A stretch of 64,000 nucleotides of DNA from Pseudomonas sp. TTU2014-080ASC (GTDB lineage Bacteria > Pseudomonadota > Gammaproteobacteria > Pseudomonadales > Pseudomonadaceae), in contig NZ_LKKK01000012.1 in assembly GCF_001446935.1 (NCBI RefSeq), forward strand, positions 248,001 through 312,000, given 5' to 3'. The notes under the pieces are model-generated. The model had not been told where the DNA came from and did no database searches. It saw nothing but the letters and a program-made list of their open reading frames with translations. Within the stretch, counting starts at the first letter, position 1. Each line of letters starts with the position of its first letter. The position numbers and the translations under genes are program-made. This document shows positions 34,636-44,639 of the stretch, piece after piece.

Positions 34636-35049
34636 TCACTTCACCAGCGGCAGATTATCGCCACGCCAGCTGCTGATACCGCCCGACAGTTTGGCGGCGG
34701 TATAACCGGCCTTTTTCAGCTCGCGGCATACGGTACCGGAATGCTGGCCCATGGCGTCAACCACAATAATGGTCTTGGCCTTGTGCTTCTCGAGCTCAAC
34801 GATACGGGTCGACAGCTTGTCGTACGGAATATTCAGCGCATCCACAATGTGCCCGCCGGAAAAGTCTTTCTGAGCGCGCACATCCACCACAACGCCCTGG
34901 TCACTGTTGACCAATGCTGTCAGTTCACGGGTGCTGAGGCTGCGGCCGCCTTTGCGCGACTCGGTGAAAATCAGCAACGTCAGCAGCACTACGAACGATC
35001 CGCTCAGTACATAGTGGGTAGAGACAAATTCAATCAGGTTGGCAAGCAT
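34636..35049 (-). CDS. membrane-anchored rhodanese-like protein (YibN type)
   Basis: 137 residues. One N-terminal membrane helix (GSFVVLLTLLIFTE) is followed by a rhodanese fold (SDQGVVVDVRAQKDFSGGHIVDALNIPYDKL). The loop where the catalytic Cys is expected reads VVDAMGQHSGT; the only Cys is several residues later (TVCREL). Sulfurtransferase activity is therefore doubtful. First gene of the operon with grxC and secB, divergent from gpmI. Confidence 0.9.
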   Translation of the reverse strand: MLANLIEFVSTHYVLSGSFVVLLTLLIFTESRKGGRSLSTRELTALVNSDQGVVVDVRAQKDFSGGHIVDALNIPYDKLSTRIVELEKHKAKTIIVVDAMGQHSGTVCRELKKAGYTAAKLSGGISSWRGDNLPLVK

Positions 35050-35193
35050 CGTAGAGTTCCGGGACGATAAAATGTCGGCAAGTATACACAGCCACTAGGG
35101 TCGGCCAAAGCCCGCCGACCGTGACCTTTATTCTCCTTGGCCGTAAAATGCCGAGTCTTTTCGCCCCTTTATATACACAGCGAGCCTGCGTTT

Positions 35194-36729
35194 ATGAGCG
35201 CCACGCCAAAACCACTGGTACTGATGATCCTTGATGGCTTCGGCCACAGCGACAACCCTGAGTCCAACGCCATCATGGCGGCGAACACGCCGAACTACGA
35301 CCGTTTGCGCGCCACTCAGCCACACGGGCTGATCTCCGGTAGCGGCATGGACGTGGGTTTGCCGGACGGCCAGATGGGCAACTCGGAAGTCGGTCACATG
35401 AACCTCGGCGCAGGCCGTGTGGTGTACCAGGACTTTACCCGGGTAACCAAAGCTATCCGCGACGGCGAGTTTTTCACTAATGCCGCCATCACCGAAGCTG
35501 TGGATAAAGCCGTTAAAGCTGGCAAAGCAGTACACATTCTCGGCCTTCTGTCGGATGGCGGTGTGCACAGCCATCAGGATCACCTGGTAGCGATGGCAGA
35601 GCTGGCCGCTCAACGTGGCGCTGAGAAGATCTACCTGCACGCCTTCCTCGACGGCCGCGACACCCCGCCGCGCAGCGCGCAAAGCTCCATCGAACTGCTT
35701 GATGCCACCTTCGCCAAGCTGGGCAAAGGCCGCATCGCCAGCCTGATCGGCCGCTACTACGCCATGGACCGCGACAACCGTTGGGATCGCGTTGAGCAGG
35801 CCTACAACCTGATCGTCGATGGCAAAGCCGACTTCAGCTACGCCAGTGCCAGCGAAGGTCTGGCCGCAGCCTACCAGCGCGACGAGAGCGACGAGTTCGT
35901 TAAAGCCACCACCATCGGCGAAGCAGTTACGGTTGAAGACGGCGACACGATCGTCTTCATGAACTTCCGCGCCGACCGCGCCCGCGAATTGACCCGCGCC
36001 TTCGTTGAAGACGGCTTCCAGGGTTTCCAGCGTGCCCGCGTACCGCAACTGGCTGGCTTCATAATGCTCACCCAGTACGCAGCCAGCATTCAGACTCCAA
36101 GCGCGTTTAAGCCGGAGGCGCTGACCAACGTACTCGGCGAGTACCTGGCCAACAACGGCAAAACCCAGCTGCGCATTGCTGAAACTGAGAAGTACGCCCA
36201 CGTCACCTTCTTCTTCTCCGGTGGCCGTGAAGACCCGTTCGCCGGCGAAGAGCGCATCCTCATTCCGTCGCCGAACGTCGCCACCTACGATCTGCAGCCG
36301 CAGATGAGCGCCCCGGAAGTGACCGACAAGATCGTCGACGCGATTGAAAATCAGCGTTACGACGTGATCATCGTCAACTACGCCAACGGCGACATGGTCG
36401 GCCATACCGGCGTGTTCTCTGCCGCCGTAGCCGCTGTTGAATGCCTGGACAGCTGCATCGGCCGCATTGTTGAGGCGCTGGATAAAGTCGGCGGCGAAGC
36501 GCTGATCACCGCCGACCACGGCAACGTCGAGCAGATGGCCGATGAAACCACTGGTCAGGCCCACACTGCCCACACCTGTGAACCGGTTCCCTTTATCTAC
36601 GTCGGCAAACGCGCCGCCAGCATCCGCACAGGCGGTGTACTGGCCGACGTCGCGCCAACCCTGCTGACCCTGATGGGGCTGCCGGTACCTGCGGAGATGA
36701 CGGGCACCAGCATCGTTGAGCTACACTAA
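35194..36729 (+). CDS. gpmI: 2,3-bisphosphoglycerate-independent phosphoglycerate mutase
   Basis: 511 residues from ATG 35194; a longer frame starting at 35137 has no support. The metal site Asp14 ([11 protein letters not shown]) and the phospho-acceptor Ser64 in QMGNSEVGH are present. Later metal ligands appear in HDxN-type motifs: [13 protein letters not shown] and [11 protein letters not shown]. It interconverts 3- and 2-phosphoglycerate using manganese. The length is standard. Confidence 0.97.
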   Translation: MSATPKPLVLMILDGFGHSDNPESNAIMAANTPNYDRLRATQPHGLISGSGMDVGLPDGQMGNSEVGHMNLGAGRVVYQDFTRVTKAIRDGEFFTNAAITEAVDKAVKAGKAVHILGLLSDGGVHSHQDHLVAMAELAAQRGAEKIYLHAFLDGRDTPPRSAQSSIELLDATFAKLGKGRIASLIGRYYAMDRDNRWDRVEQAYNLIVDGKADFSYASASEGLAAAYQRDESDEFVKATTIGEAVTVEDGDTIVFMNFRADRARELTRAFVEDGFQGFQRARVPQLAGFIMLTQYAASIQTPSAFKPEALTNVLGEYLANNGKTQLRIAETEKYAHVTFFFSGGREDPFAGEERILIPSPNVATYDLQPQMSAPEVTDKIVDAIENQRYDVIIVNYANGDMVGHTGVFSAAVAAVECLDSCIGRIVEALDKVGGEALITADHGNVEQMADETTGQAHTAHTCEPVPFIYVGKRAASIRTGGVLADVAPTLLTLMGLPVPAEMTGTSIVELH

Positions 36730-36737
36730 GCACACAC

Positions 36738-36766
36738 ATCTGAGCTGGCGCAATGCCAGCTCAGAT
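36738..36766. terminator. 12-bp stem hairpin after gpmI
   Basis: ATCTGAGCTGGC/GCCAGCTCAGAT is a perfect 12-bp inverted repeat with loop GCAAT, nine bases after the stop. It lacks a T-run, so it may stabilise the 3' end or need Rho. Confidence 0.6.
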
Positions 36767-36889
36767 GCAACAAATCTCTGACTGCACTCACAGCGGCAAT
36801 GTCTGATCTCATACACTATTGAAGACAAGCAACCTGCCTGCGTTTTTAGGCATACTACGAAGCTCCACGCCTTAGGTACTGCCAACCCC

Positions 36890-38134
36890 ATGTTCCGTGC
36901 CCTAGCCCTGATTTTCCTCGCCCTTGCCCTGACGCCAGCTCATGCGGATGACAAAGCGGCGACCCAGAAGCAACTGGAAGCGGCCCGCGCCGATATCACC
37001 GAGCTAAAAAAACTGCTGGAGAAGCTGCAGCAGGAAAAATCCGGCGTGCAGCAGAGCCTGAAAAAGACTGAAAGCGAGATGGGTCAGCTCGAGCGCCAGG
37101 TTAAAGACCTGCAACACGAGATGAACAGCAGTGAGAGCGAGATCAAACGGCTCGGCGAGGAGAAAAAAAAACTTGAGGGTGCGCGTATCGAGCAACAACG
37201 GCTGATCGGCATCCAGGCCAGAGCCACCTATCAGAGCGGCGGCCGCCAGGAATACCTCAAGCTCCTGCTCAACCAGCAAAACCCGGAAAAATTCTCCCGC
37301 ACCCTGACCTACTACGATTACCTGAGTCAGGCGCGCAAAGAACAGCTCGACTCGTTCAACGAAACCCTGCGCCAACTGGCTAACGTCGAGAAAGACATCC
37401 TTGATCATCAAACCCAATTAGCCGAGCAGAAAGCCCAGTTGGACAGTCGCCGCGAGCAACTCGCGGCCGTCCGCAAAGAGCGTCAGCTGGCACTGGCTAA
37501 ACTGAACAAGGATTACGCGGCACGCGACCAAAGACTCAAGGCCCGCCAGCAGGATCAGGCTAACCTTCAGCGTGTGCTGAAAACTATTGAAGAAACCCTG
37601 GCCCGCCAAGCCCGGGAAGCTGAAGAGGCCCGTAAGCGCGCCTTACTCGCTCAACAAGAACAGCCACGGCGCAGCACCAATACCAATACCAGTGGTCCAT
37701 TAGTAAGTTCAGGCGCAACGTATGGCGGCCCGTTTGCCAGCGCCCGGGGCAAACTGCCATGGCCAGTTAACGGACGCCTGGTCGCCCGCTACGGTGCTCC
37801 GCGAGGCGATGACTCCCGGGCGAAATGGGACGGAGTGATGATTGGCGCAGCTGCCGGTACACAAGTTCGTGCCATTCACGGCGGTCGCGTCGTCTTTGCA
37901 GACTGGCTGCGTGGTGCAGGCCTGCTGGTGATCCTGGATCACGGCAACGGCTACCTGAGCCTTTACGGCCACAACCAGAGCCTGCTTAAAGATGCCGGCG
38001 ATGTGGTTGAAGCGGGTGAAGCCATTTCCACCGTTGGCAACAGCGGCGGTCAGGATACCCCAGCGCTGTATTTTGCAATTCGTCAGCAGGGGCGCGCCAT
38101 CGACCCCGCTCAATGGTGTCGCGCACAAGGATAA
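36890..38134 (+). CDS. envC: murein hydrolase activator EnvC-like (degenerate M23)
   Basis: 414 residues. A signal peptide ends at ALTPAHA. Two long coiled coils follow (residues ~20-115 and ~165-260). The C-terminal LytM/M23 domain has lost catalytic residues: the usual HxGxD reads KWDGVMIG, and the usual HxH reads LYFAIR, while YGHN remains. This degeneracy is typical for EnvC/NlpD-type activators that switch on the AmiA/B/C amidases at the division site. It precedes ctpA by 39 bases. Confidence 0.93.
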   Translation: MFRALALIFLALALTPAHADDKAATQKQLEAARADITELKKLLEKLQQEKSGVQQSLKKTESEMGQLERQVKDLQHEMNSSESEIKRLGEEKKKLEGARIEQQRLIGIQARATYQSGGRQEYLKLLLNQQNPEKFSRTLTYYDYLSQARKEQLDSFNETLRQLANVEKDILDHQTQLAEQKAQLDSRREQLAAVRKERQLALAKLNKDYAARDQRLKARQQDQANLQRVLKTIEETLARQAREAEEARKRALLAQQEQPRRSTNTNTSGPLVSSGATYGGPFASARGKLPWPVNGRLVARYGAPRGDDSRAKWDGVMIGAAAGTQVRAIHGGRVVFADWLRGAGLLVILDHGNGYLSLYGHNQSLLKDAGDVVEAGEAISTVGNSGGQDTPALYFAIRQQGRAIDPAQWCRAQG

Positions 38135-38173
38135 GTGTTGCGTTAACTGATTCAGGACAGGAGTACGTTCGAC

Positions 38174-39472
38174 ATGCCGCATTTGTTCCGCCTCACCACA
38201 TTGGCGTTCGCCCTTGCCCTGCTGGGTAATACGGCCGCCATGGCCACTCCGTCCGAAGACGTCAGCGTCGACAGCAGTGCCCCGCTGCCGCTGGACGAGC
38301 TGCGAACCTTTGCTGAGGTCATGGACCGCATCAAGTCGGCCTATGTGGAACCCGTAAGCGACAAGACGCTGCTGGAGAACGCCATAAAAGGCATGCTCAG
38401 CAACCTTGATCCGCATTCGGCCTACCTGGAGCCGGAAGACTTCCGCGACCTGCAGGAAAGCACCAGCGGCGAATTCGGCGGACTTGGTATCGAGATCGGT
38501 ACCGAAGACGGTTTCATCAAAGTGGTCTCCCCTATCGACGACACCCCGGCCTCCGCCGCAGGCATCCAGCCAGGCGACCTGATCGTGAAGATCGACGGCC
38601 ACCCGACCAAGGGCATGTCGATGATGGAAGCGGTAGACCTGATGCGCGGCAAGTCCGGCAGCAAGATTGAGCTGACCATCGTACGGGATGGAGGCAAGCC
38701 ATTCGACGTGTCCCTGACACGCGCCGTCATCAAAGTTAAAAGTGTGAAGAGCCAGTTCCTTGAGGACGGCTACGGCTATATCCGCATCAGCCAGTTCCAG
38801 GTCAACACCGGCGAAGAAGTCGGCAAAGCCCTGGACAAGATGCGCAAGGATTACGGCAAGCGTCTGCGCGGCATTATCCTCGACTTGCGCAACAACCCAG
38901 GCGGTGTCCTGCAGGCGGCAGTGGAAGTCTCTGACCACTTCCTCAAGAAAGGCCTGATCGTCTACACCGAAGGCCGCATCGCCAACTCTGAGCTGCGCTT
39001 TAACGCCGATCCGGCTGATGCCAGCGACAGCGCACCTCTGGTCGTATTGATCAACGGCGGCAGCGCCTCGGCCTCCGAAATCGTTGCGGGGGCACTGCAG
39101 GATCACAAGCGTGGCGTGGTGATGGGCACCGACAGTTTCGGTAAGGGCTCGGTGCAAACAGTGCTGCCTCTGAATAATGACCGTGCACTGAAACTCACCA
39201 CGGCGCTGTACTTCACCCCGAAAGGCCGCTCGATTCAGGCTCAGGGCATTGTCCCGGACATCGAAGTAGCCCGCGCCAAAGTCACCCGCGAGCAGGACAT
39301 CACCAGTATCAAGGAAGCCGATCTGCAAGGGCACCTGGGGAACGGCAACGGCGGTGCAGACCGCCCAAGCAAGGGTAAAACCGCAGCCCAAAGCCGGCCA
39401 CAGGATGACGACTACCAGCTGAGCCAGGCTCTCAACTTGCTCAAAGGGCTTAACGTCACTCGCGGCGACTGA
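38174..39472 (+). CDS. ctpA: C-terminal processing peptidase CtpA (S41)
   Basis: 432 residues with signal peptide, then the S41 helical region, a PDZ domain (EFGGLGIEIGTEDGFIKVVSP, residues ~99-185) and the protease core. The Ser-Lys dyad is Ser299 (GGSASASEI) and Lys324 (DSFGKGSVQ). In P. aeruginosa CtpA with the lipoprotein LbcA degrades cell-wall cross-link hydrolases. The tail is Gly/Asn/Lys-rich. It likely shares a transcript with envC. Confidence 0.96.
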   Translation: MPHLFRLTTLAFALALLGNTAAMATPSEDVSVDSSAPLPLDELRTFAEVMDRIKSAYVEPVSDKTLLENAIKGMLSNLDPHSAYLEPEDFRDLQESTSGEFGGLGIEIGTEDGFIKVVSPIDDTPASAAGIQPGDLIVKIDGHPTKGMSMMEAVDLMRGKSGSKIELTIVRDGGKPFDVSLTRAVIKVKSVKSQFLEDGYGYIRISQFQVNTGEEVGKALDKMRKDYGKRLRGIILDLRNNPGGVLQAAVEVSDHFLKKGLIVYTEGRIANSELRFNADPADASDSAPLVVLINGGSASASEIVAGALQDHKRGVVMGTDSFGKGSVQTVLPLNNDRALKLTTALYFTPKGRSIQAQGIVPDIEVARAKVTREQDITSIKEADLQGHLGNGNGGADRPSKGKTAAQSRPQDDDYQLSQALNLLKGLNVTRGD

Positions 39473-39478
39473 CGCCCA

Positions 39479-39528
39479 TTTCGCGGTTGAAAGCCCCTCT
39501 GTTCGTAGGAGCAGTTTCAATCGCGAAA
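39479..39528. repeat. REP-like extragenic palindrome
   Basis: TTTCGCGGTTGAAA and TTTCAATCGCGAAA form a 14-bp stem (one G:T pair). The loop contains GTAGGAGC, the core seen in Pseudomonas REP elements. It lies just downstream of ctpA. Confidence 0.65.
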
Positions 39529-39544
39529 ACCGCTCTTAACCAAG

Positions 39545-39584
39545 AAAAAAGCCCGGCGCTGATCACTCAGGCCGGGCTTTTTTA
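39545..39584. terminator. bidirectional terminator between ctpA and hisF
   Basis: GCCCGGC/GCCGGGC stem, preceded by six A and followed by six T, with a 13-base loop. It serves ctpA on the + strand and hisF on the - strand. Confidence 0.92.
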
Positions 39585-39598
39585 CGCACTGAAATCGC

Positions 39599-40369
39599 TT
39601 AACGCACCACGATTCCACGACTGGCCAGATAAGCCTTAGCCTCTGGCACGGTGTATTCACCGAAGTGGAAGATGCTGGCAGCCAGCACTGCATCCGCCTT
39701 GCCTTCAATGATGCCGGCAGCCAAGTGCTCGAGATTGCCAACGCCACCGGAAGCAATCACCGGAATCCCCACAGCTTCGCTGATGGCGCGGGTGACGCCG
39801 AGGTCGTAGCCGCTTTTCACGCCGTCCTGATCCATGCTGGTCAGGAGGATTTCACCGGCGCCAAGGCCTTCCATCTTCTTCGCCCACATCACCGCATCCA
39901 AACCGGTTGGCTTGCGGCCGCCGTGGGTGAAGATTTCCCAGCGCGGTTCTTCGCCCGGCGCGGAGACCTTCTTCGCGTCGATGGCCACAACAATGCACTG
40001 CGAACCGAAGCGCGACGCCGCCTCACCAACGAACTCTGGGGTGAACACCGCAGCCGTGTTGATCGACACTTTATCGGCACCGGCATTCAGCAGATTGCGG
40101 ATGTCCTGCACGGTACGCACGCCACCACCCACGGTTAGCGGGATAAACACTTGGCTGGCCATGCGCTCTACGGTGTGCAGCGTGGTATCACGGCCATTAA
40201 CGCTGGCGGTGATGTCGAGGAAGGTAATCTCGTCAGCGCCCTGCTCGTCGTAACGGCGGGCGATTTCCACCGGGTCACCGGCGTCGCGGATGTTCTCAAA
40301 CTGCACGCCTTTTACGACGCGGCCGTTGTCCACATCCAGGCAGGGAATAATGCGTTTAGCCAGCGCCAT
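39599..40369 (-). CDS. hisF: imidazole glycerol phosphate synthase subunit HisF
   Basis: 256 residues, TIM barrel. [17 protein letters not shown] carries the first catalytic Asp, [14 protein letters not shown] the second, and [15 protein letters not shown] a phosphate-binding loop. With HisH it makes IGP and AICAR from PRFAR. The stop lies close to the terminator shared with ctpA. It follows hisA by 10 bases. Confidence 0.97.
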   Translation of the reverse strand: MALAKRIIPCLDVDNGRVVKGVQFENIRDAGDPVEIARRYDEQGADEITFLDITASVNGRDTTLHTVERMASQVFIPLTVGGGVRTVQDIRNLLNAGADKVSINTAAVFTPEFVGEAASRFGSQCIVVAIDAKKVSAPGEEPRWEIFTHGGRKPTGLDAVMWAKKMEGLGAGEILLTSMDQDGVKSGYDLGVTRAISEAVGIPVIASGGVGNLEHLAAGIIEGKADAVLAASIFHFGEYTVPEAKAYLASRGIVVR

Positions 40370-40379
40370 GGATCAGTCC

Positions 40380-41117
40380 TCAGCCTTTGTAGGAGTCGCA
40401 GAAGGCTTGCGCCTCGGCCACATCCAGCGTGCCTTCGTAGATGGCGCGACCGGTGATTGCACCGATGATGCCCGGTGCCTTGGCGTCCAGCAGCGATTTG
40501 ATGTCGCCCAGGTTGTGGATACCGCCGGATGCGATCACCGGAATGCGGCTGGCAGCAGCCAGTGCAGCAGTGGCTTCGACGTTACAGCCCTGCATCATGC
40601 CGTCTTTGGCGATGTCGGTATAAACGATGGCGCTGACGCCGTCGGCTTCAAAGCGCTTGGCCAGATCAATCACCTGCACGGTGCTGACTTCAGCCCAGCC
40701 ATCAGTGGCAACGAAACCGTCTTTAGCATCCAGACCCACAATGACTTTGCCCGGGAAGGCCTTGCACGCTTCGGTCACGAACTCAGGCTCTTTGACCGCC
40801 TTGGTGCCGATGATGACGTAGCTGACGCCCGCCTTGACGTAATGCTCGATGGTTTCCAGAGAGCGGATACCACCACCGATCTGGATCGGCAGGTTCGGGT
40901 AGCGTTTAGCAATGGCCGTCACCACTTCGCCGTTAACCGGCTGGCCTTCAAAGGCACCGTTGAGGTCGACCAGATGCAGACGGCGGCAGCCACCTTCAAC
41001 CCATTTAGCAGCCATGCTCACCGGGTCATCGGAGAATACGGTGGAGTCTTCCATGCGACCCTGACGCAGACGCACGCATGCGCCGTCCTTCAGATCGATA
41101 GCGGGGATAATCAGCAT
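40380..41117 (-). CDS. hisA: ProFAR isomerase HisA
   Basis: 245 residues, TIM barrel paralogous to His[16 protein letters not shown] carries the catalytic Asp; [14 protein letters not shown] and [12 protein letters not shown] are the second half-barrel sites. It isomerises ProFAR to PRFAR in histidine synthesis. Its neighbour on the upstream side is the DUF2164 gene. Confidence 0.97.
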   Translation of the reverse strand: MLIIPAIDLKDGACVRLRQGRMEDSTVFSDDPVSMAAKWVEGGCRRLHLVDLNGAFEGQPVNGEVVTAIAKRYPNLPIQIGGGIRSLETIEHYVKAGVSYVIIGTKAVKEPEFVTEACKAFPGKVIVGLDAKDGFVATDGWAEVSTVQVIDLAKRFEADGVSAIVYTDIAKDGMMQGCNVEATAALAAASRIPVIASGGIHNLGDIKSLLDAKAPGIIGAITGRAIYEGTLDVAEAQAFCDSYKG

Positions 41118-41153
41118 CGGTTGAACCTGCTCAAGTCTCGTAAATTCGGAGGG

Positions 41154-41414
41154 TCAGCTCTTTTCGAGCGCCCAAAGGTCGCTTTCGATGCTCTCAAACC
41201 GCTCTTTCAAATGAGCCTGAACATCGTTAATCGCCTGGTTGTAATAAAGCGGTGCCATTTCGCGGGCAAACAGCTCCAGCACTTCAGCGGCCTCGAAGGT
41301 GCCCAGCTCAAGCTCAAAGCGATCCGCCATGAAACGCTTGATGGCCAGGCACGCATCCTGTTCCTGCTGTGCAGTCAGGGTCAGAATGGCGGGCTTCGAT
41401 TTGCTACGGCTCAT
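41154..41414 (-). CDS. DUF2164 family protein
   Basis: 86 residues, helical, soluble and acidic. The core FMADRFELELGTFEAAEVLELFAREMAPLYYNQAI is the DUF2164 signature. It stands between hisH and hisA, touching the end of hisH. The function is unknown; the position in the his operon is conserved in pseudomonads as far as I recall. Confidence 0.88.
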   Translation of the reverse strand: MSRSKSKPAILTLTAQQEQDACLAIKRFMADRFELELGTFEAAEVLELFAREMAPLYYNQAINDVQAHLKERFESIESDLWALEKS

Positions 41415-42053
41415 TTACCAGCGGCCATCCCAACCGGCGAAGTTCTGCAGCAATTGCAGGCCGTGGGTGTGGCTCTTCTCCGGGTGGAACTGCACGGCAA
41501 AGCGCGAACCTTCAGCCAGCGCGGCGGCAAAGTCTTTGCCGTAATGGCCGCGACCAACCACCTGCTGCGGGTTTTGCGCCTCGATGTAGTAGCTATGCAC
41601 AAAGTAGAAGCGTGCCTGATCCGGAATGTTGTGCCACAGCGGGTGGGCCACACTCTGCTGGACTTCGTTCCAGCCCATGTGCGGCACCTTCAGGACGGCA
41701 CCGTCTTCGGCCAGATCCTTGCCGAAGAAGCGCACCTTGCCGGGGAACAGGCCGATGCAGTCCACACCGTCGTTCTCTTCACTATGATCCAGCAGTGCCT
41801 GCATACCCACGCAAATGCCGAGGAACGGGCGATCCTCGCTGACTTCACGCACCAGCGCATCAAAGCCCAAACGCTTGATTTCGGCCATGCAGTCGCGGAT
41901 CGCGCCAACACCGGGAAACACCACACGGTCAGCCTCACGGATCACCGCCGCATCGCTGGTCACCAGCACTCGGCCAGCACCAACGTGCTCAAGCGCCTTG
42001 GCGACCGAGTGCAGGTTGCCCATGCCGTAGTCGATAACAGCAACTGTCTGCAT
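41415..42053 (-). CDS. hisH: imidazole glycerol phosphate synthase glutaminase subunit HisH
   Basis: 212 residues from ATG 42053; an in-frame ATG three codons earlier lies within hisB. Class I glutaminase: nucleophile Cys in [12 protein letters not shown], His-Glu in [12 protein letters not shown]. It delivers ammonia to HisF. The start overlaps the hisB stop (TAATG), so translation is coupled. Confidence 0.96.
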   Translation of the reverse strand: MQTVAVIDYGMGNLHSVAKALEHVGAGRVLVTSDAAVIREADRVVFPGVGAIRDCMAEIKRLGFDALVREVSEDRPFLGICVGMQALLDHSEENDGVDCIGLFPGKVRFFGKDLAEDGAVLKVPHMGWNEVQQSVAHPLWHNIPDQARFYFVHSYYIEAQNPQQVVGRGHYGKDFAAALAEGSRFAVQFHPEKSHTHGLQLLQNFAGWDGRW

Positions 42054-42646
42054 TACAGGCAACCTTTGGTGGACGGCATCTGCCCGGCCATACGCGGGTC
42101 CAGCTCAATGGCCATGCGCAGGGCGCGGCCGAAGGCTTTGAACACGGTTTCGATCTGGTGGTGAGTGTTGTGGCCACGCAGGTTGTCGATATGCAGGGTC
42201 ACCAGCGCGTGGTTGACGAAGCCCTGGAAGAACTCCTGGAACAGGTCCACATCGAAACCGCCCACGGTTGCACGGGTGTACGGCACATTCATTTGCAGTC
42301 CCGGACGACCGGAGAAGTCGATGACCACGCGGGACAGTGCTTCGTCCAGCGGCACATAAGAGTGGCCGTAACGGGTCATGCCCTTTTTGTCACCGATGGC
42401 TTTGGCGAACGCCTGACCAACAGTGATGCCGACGTCTTCCACAGTGTGGTGGTCGTCAATGTGTAGGTCGCCTTTGCACTGGATATCCAAGTCGATCAGA
42501 CCATGGCGGGCGATCTGATCCAGCATGTGCTCAAGGAAAGGCACGCCGATATCGAACTTGGCTTTACCGGTGCCATCAAGATTGATCGAGACCTTGACCT
42601 GAGTCTCCAGGGTATTGCGCTCGACGAATGCCGTACGTTCGGCCAT
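42053..42646 (-). CDS. hisB: imidazoleglycerol-phosphate dehydratase HisB
   Basis: 197 residues from ATG 42646 ([16 protein letters not shown]); an upstream in-frame ATG is less likely. The monofunctional enzyme has the metal-binding repeats [29 protein letters not shown] and the second-half [10 protein letters not shown] and GHNTHHQIE. It is the first gene of the hisB-hisH-DUF2164-hisA-hisF group. Confidence 0.97.
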   Translation of the reverse strand: MAERTAFVERNTLETQVKVSINLDGTGKAKFDIGVPFLEHMLDQIARHGLIDLDIQCKGDLHIDDHHTVEDVGITVGQAFAKAIGDKKGMTRYGHSYVPLDEALSRVVIDFSGRPGLQMNVPYTRATVGGFDVDLFQEFFQGFVNHALVTLHIDNLRGHNTHHQIETVFKAFGRALRMAIELDPRMAGQMPSTKGCL

Positions 42647-42749
42647 CACCCGCTCCACAAATTGACCAAGAAAAAGAGGGCCATTATAGGCGGGCCGGGC
42701 GCTGTACGGCTACCGGCGGGTGCCGCAGGCTGCCTATTGGCGCGATAGT

Positions 42750-42809
42750 CGCCCCTGATTCTGATCGACTCAGGGGCGTTGACCTGCTGAAAGCGGGGTC
42801 AGCAGGTCA
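42750..42809. terminator. two tandem hairpins between hisB and the OFA transporter
   Basis: CGCCCCTGA/TCAGGGGCG (42750-42778) and TGACCTGCTG/CAGCAGGTCA (42780-42809), both perfect. They lie between the hisB start and the end of the transporter gene and probably end the transporter transcript, although no T-run is seen. Confidence 0.5.
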
Positions 42810-42820
42810 TGATCCAGGTC

Positions 42821-44479
42821 TTACTGGAACAGTACGATGGTCTTCTGCAGGGTAATCCACACACCCCAAGCCATCGGCAATCCTACGGCCAACCAGGCAA
42901 GGATCACCCACGGCATGCTGGCACGATCCGCCGCCCACTCAAGCTCAGCTGCAACCGGCGCAGACTGATCGTGGCTGGCACGTTCGGCAGCCAGTTCGGC
43001 TTCGGTCATAAAGTGCTTCGGCGCAACCGGACGGATCAGCGCGTTGCAAATCAGCCCCAGCACCAGCAGGCCCGCAAGAATGTAGAGGGTGATGTCATAC
43101 GCTGCCGCACGCTCAACCCCAATGCTCAGCTGATACTCACGCAGGTAGTTCACCAGCACCGGGCCGAGAATCCCCGCTGCAGCCCAGGCCGTCAGCAGTC
43201 GACCGTGAATGGCCCCCACCATCTGCGTGCCAAACAGATCGGCCAGATAGGCCGGCACCGTGGCAAAACCGCCGCCGTACATAGACAGGATGATGCAGAA
43301 CGCCAGCACGAACAGCGCCAAGCTGCCCCACTGACCGAGCATCGGCACTGACGCGTACAGAGCAAAACCCAGGCCGAAGAACACGAAATAAGTGGCTTTA
43401 CGGCCGATAAAGTCGGAAATGGACGCCCAGAAGAAACGGCCACCGATATTGAACAGGCTCAGCAGGCCGGTGAAACCCGCGGCCAGCACGGCGATTTCCG
43501 CCAGTTGCGCAGCGCTCAACTCATTGAACGCCAGGTCGTTACCCAACAGCTTGCCGGCAAACACTTCCTGCAGCAGCGGCGAGGCCATGCCGATAATGCC
43601 GATACCTGCCGACACGTTCAGGCACAGCACCGCCCATACCAGCCAGAACTGCGGGGTTTTCCAGGCCTTGCTTACGTGCACGTGACCTTGCGTGATCATG
43701 GCGTTGTTGGCCTTACTGGCCGGAGCTTTCCAACCGGCAGGTTTCCAGCCGGTCGGCGGTACGCGGTAGCCCAGCGCACCGGCCAACATAAAGACGAAGT
43801 AGATCGCCGCCATCACCACAAAGCTCTGCCATACACCCACGCTGTCCGGCCCGGAGAAATGGTTCATCAGCTCAGCCGCCAGCGGCGCACCGACCATCGC
43901 ACCACCGCCGAAACCCATGATCGCCATACCTGTGGCCATGCCGCGCTTATCCGGGAACCACTTGATCAGAGTCGAAACCGGCGAGATATAGCCCAACCCC
44001 AAACCGATACCGCCAATAACACCGGAGCCCACCCACATCAGCCAGATCTGATGGGTGTACACACCCAGGGCAGAAATCAGCAAACCACCACACCAGCAGA
44101 ATGCGGAAACCAGACCGGCTTTACGCGGCCCGGCCTTCTCCAGCCAGCCACCCCAGATGGCCGCCGAGCAGCCGAGAAAAACGAAGAACAGCGTGTACAT
44201 CCAGCCCAACATGGAAATCTGCCAGTCACAGTCGCTGGCAAACACTTGCTCGAAGAACCCCAAATCCGCCGAGCAGGCAAGCGGTGCATCAATGCCGATG
44301 GCTTTCGACAGTGGCAGCCAGAACACCGAGAAGCCATAGGCCATACCGATGCACAGGTGGATGGCCAGCGCAGCCGGTGGAACCAGCCAGCGGTTAAAGC
44401 CGGGAGCAGCGATGATGCGTTCTTTAGACAAAAAAGCAGGCTTCGCTGAAGCGCCATTTAATGCTTGGGCGTCAGTCAT
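42821..44479 (-). CDS. OFA-family MFS transporter
   Basis: 552 residues with 12 or more membrane helices. OFA features are the N-terminal HLCIGMAYGFSVFWLPL, the GLGLGYISPVSTLIKWFPDKRGMATG motif in the middle of the first half, and GYISP. A ~40-residue hydrophilic insertion follows the sixth helix (VPPTGWKPAGWKAP). The family exchanges or imports small carboxylates (oxalate/formate, lactate, pyruvate). The substrate cannot be told from sequence. It is an isolated gene flanked by hairpins. Confidence 0.88.
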   Translation of the reverse strand: MTDAQALNGASAKPAFLSKERIIAAPGFNRWLVPPAALAIHLCIGMAYGFSVFWLPLSKAIGIDAPLACSADLGFFEQVFASDCDWQISMLGWMYTLFFVFLGCSAAIWGGWLEKAGPRKAGLVSAFCWCGGLLISALGVYTHQIWLMWVGSGVIGGIGLGLGYISPVSTLIKWFPDKRGMATGMAIMGFGGGAMVGAPLAAELMNHFSGPDSVGVWQSFVVMAAIYFVFMLAGALGYRVPPTGWKPAGWKAPASKANNAMITQGHVHVSKAWKTPQFWLVWAVLCLNVSAGIGIIGMASPLLQEVFAGKLLGNDLAFNELSAAQLAEIAVLAAGFTGLLSLFNIGGRFFWASISDFIGRKATYFVFFGLGFALYASVPMLGQWGSLALFVLAFCIILSMYGGGFATVPAYLADLFGTQMVGAIHGRLLTAWAAAGILGPVLVNYLREYQLSIGVERAAAYDITLYILAGLLVLGLICNALIRPVAPKHFMTEAELAAERASHDQSAPVAAELEWAADRASMPWVILAWLAVGLPMAWGVWITLQKTIVLFQ

Positions 44480-44639
44480 GACTCATTCTCTGTTGGTAAG
44501 TGACAGGCCGGGCCTCAACCTTGATAGATGCTATCGATCAATCCATAGACGAGGCGGGCGCGGAGATTATCACTATCGCCCGCGCTTGGGCAGCGAACGG
44601 CGAAATCTGGTGCGACGTTCGCCCACTATGCAGTCGCAT

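Noticed and set aside
35128..36573. Long open frame on the - strand opposite gpmI (and similar long frames opposite envC/ctpA at 37709-39520 and opposite the his genes at 40290-42164)
   Set aside because: They are antisense to complete, recognisable genes in a GC-rich genome, encode no known protein pattern and lack ribosome binding sites.
36890..38134. Active M23 metallopeptidase
   Set aside because: Zinc ligands in the first and last motifs are replaced, so an activator role as in EnvC is more likely than hydrolysis.
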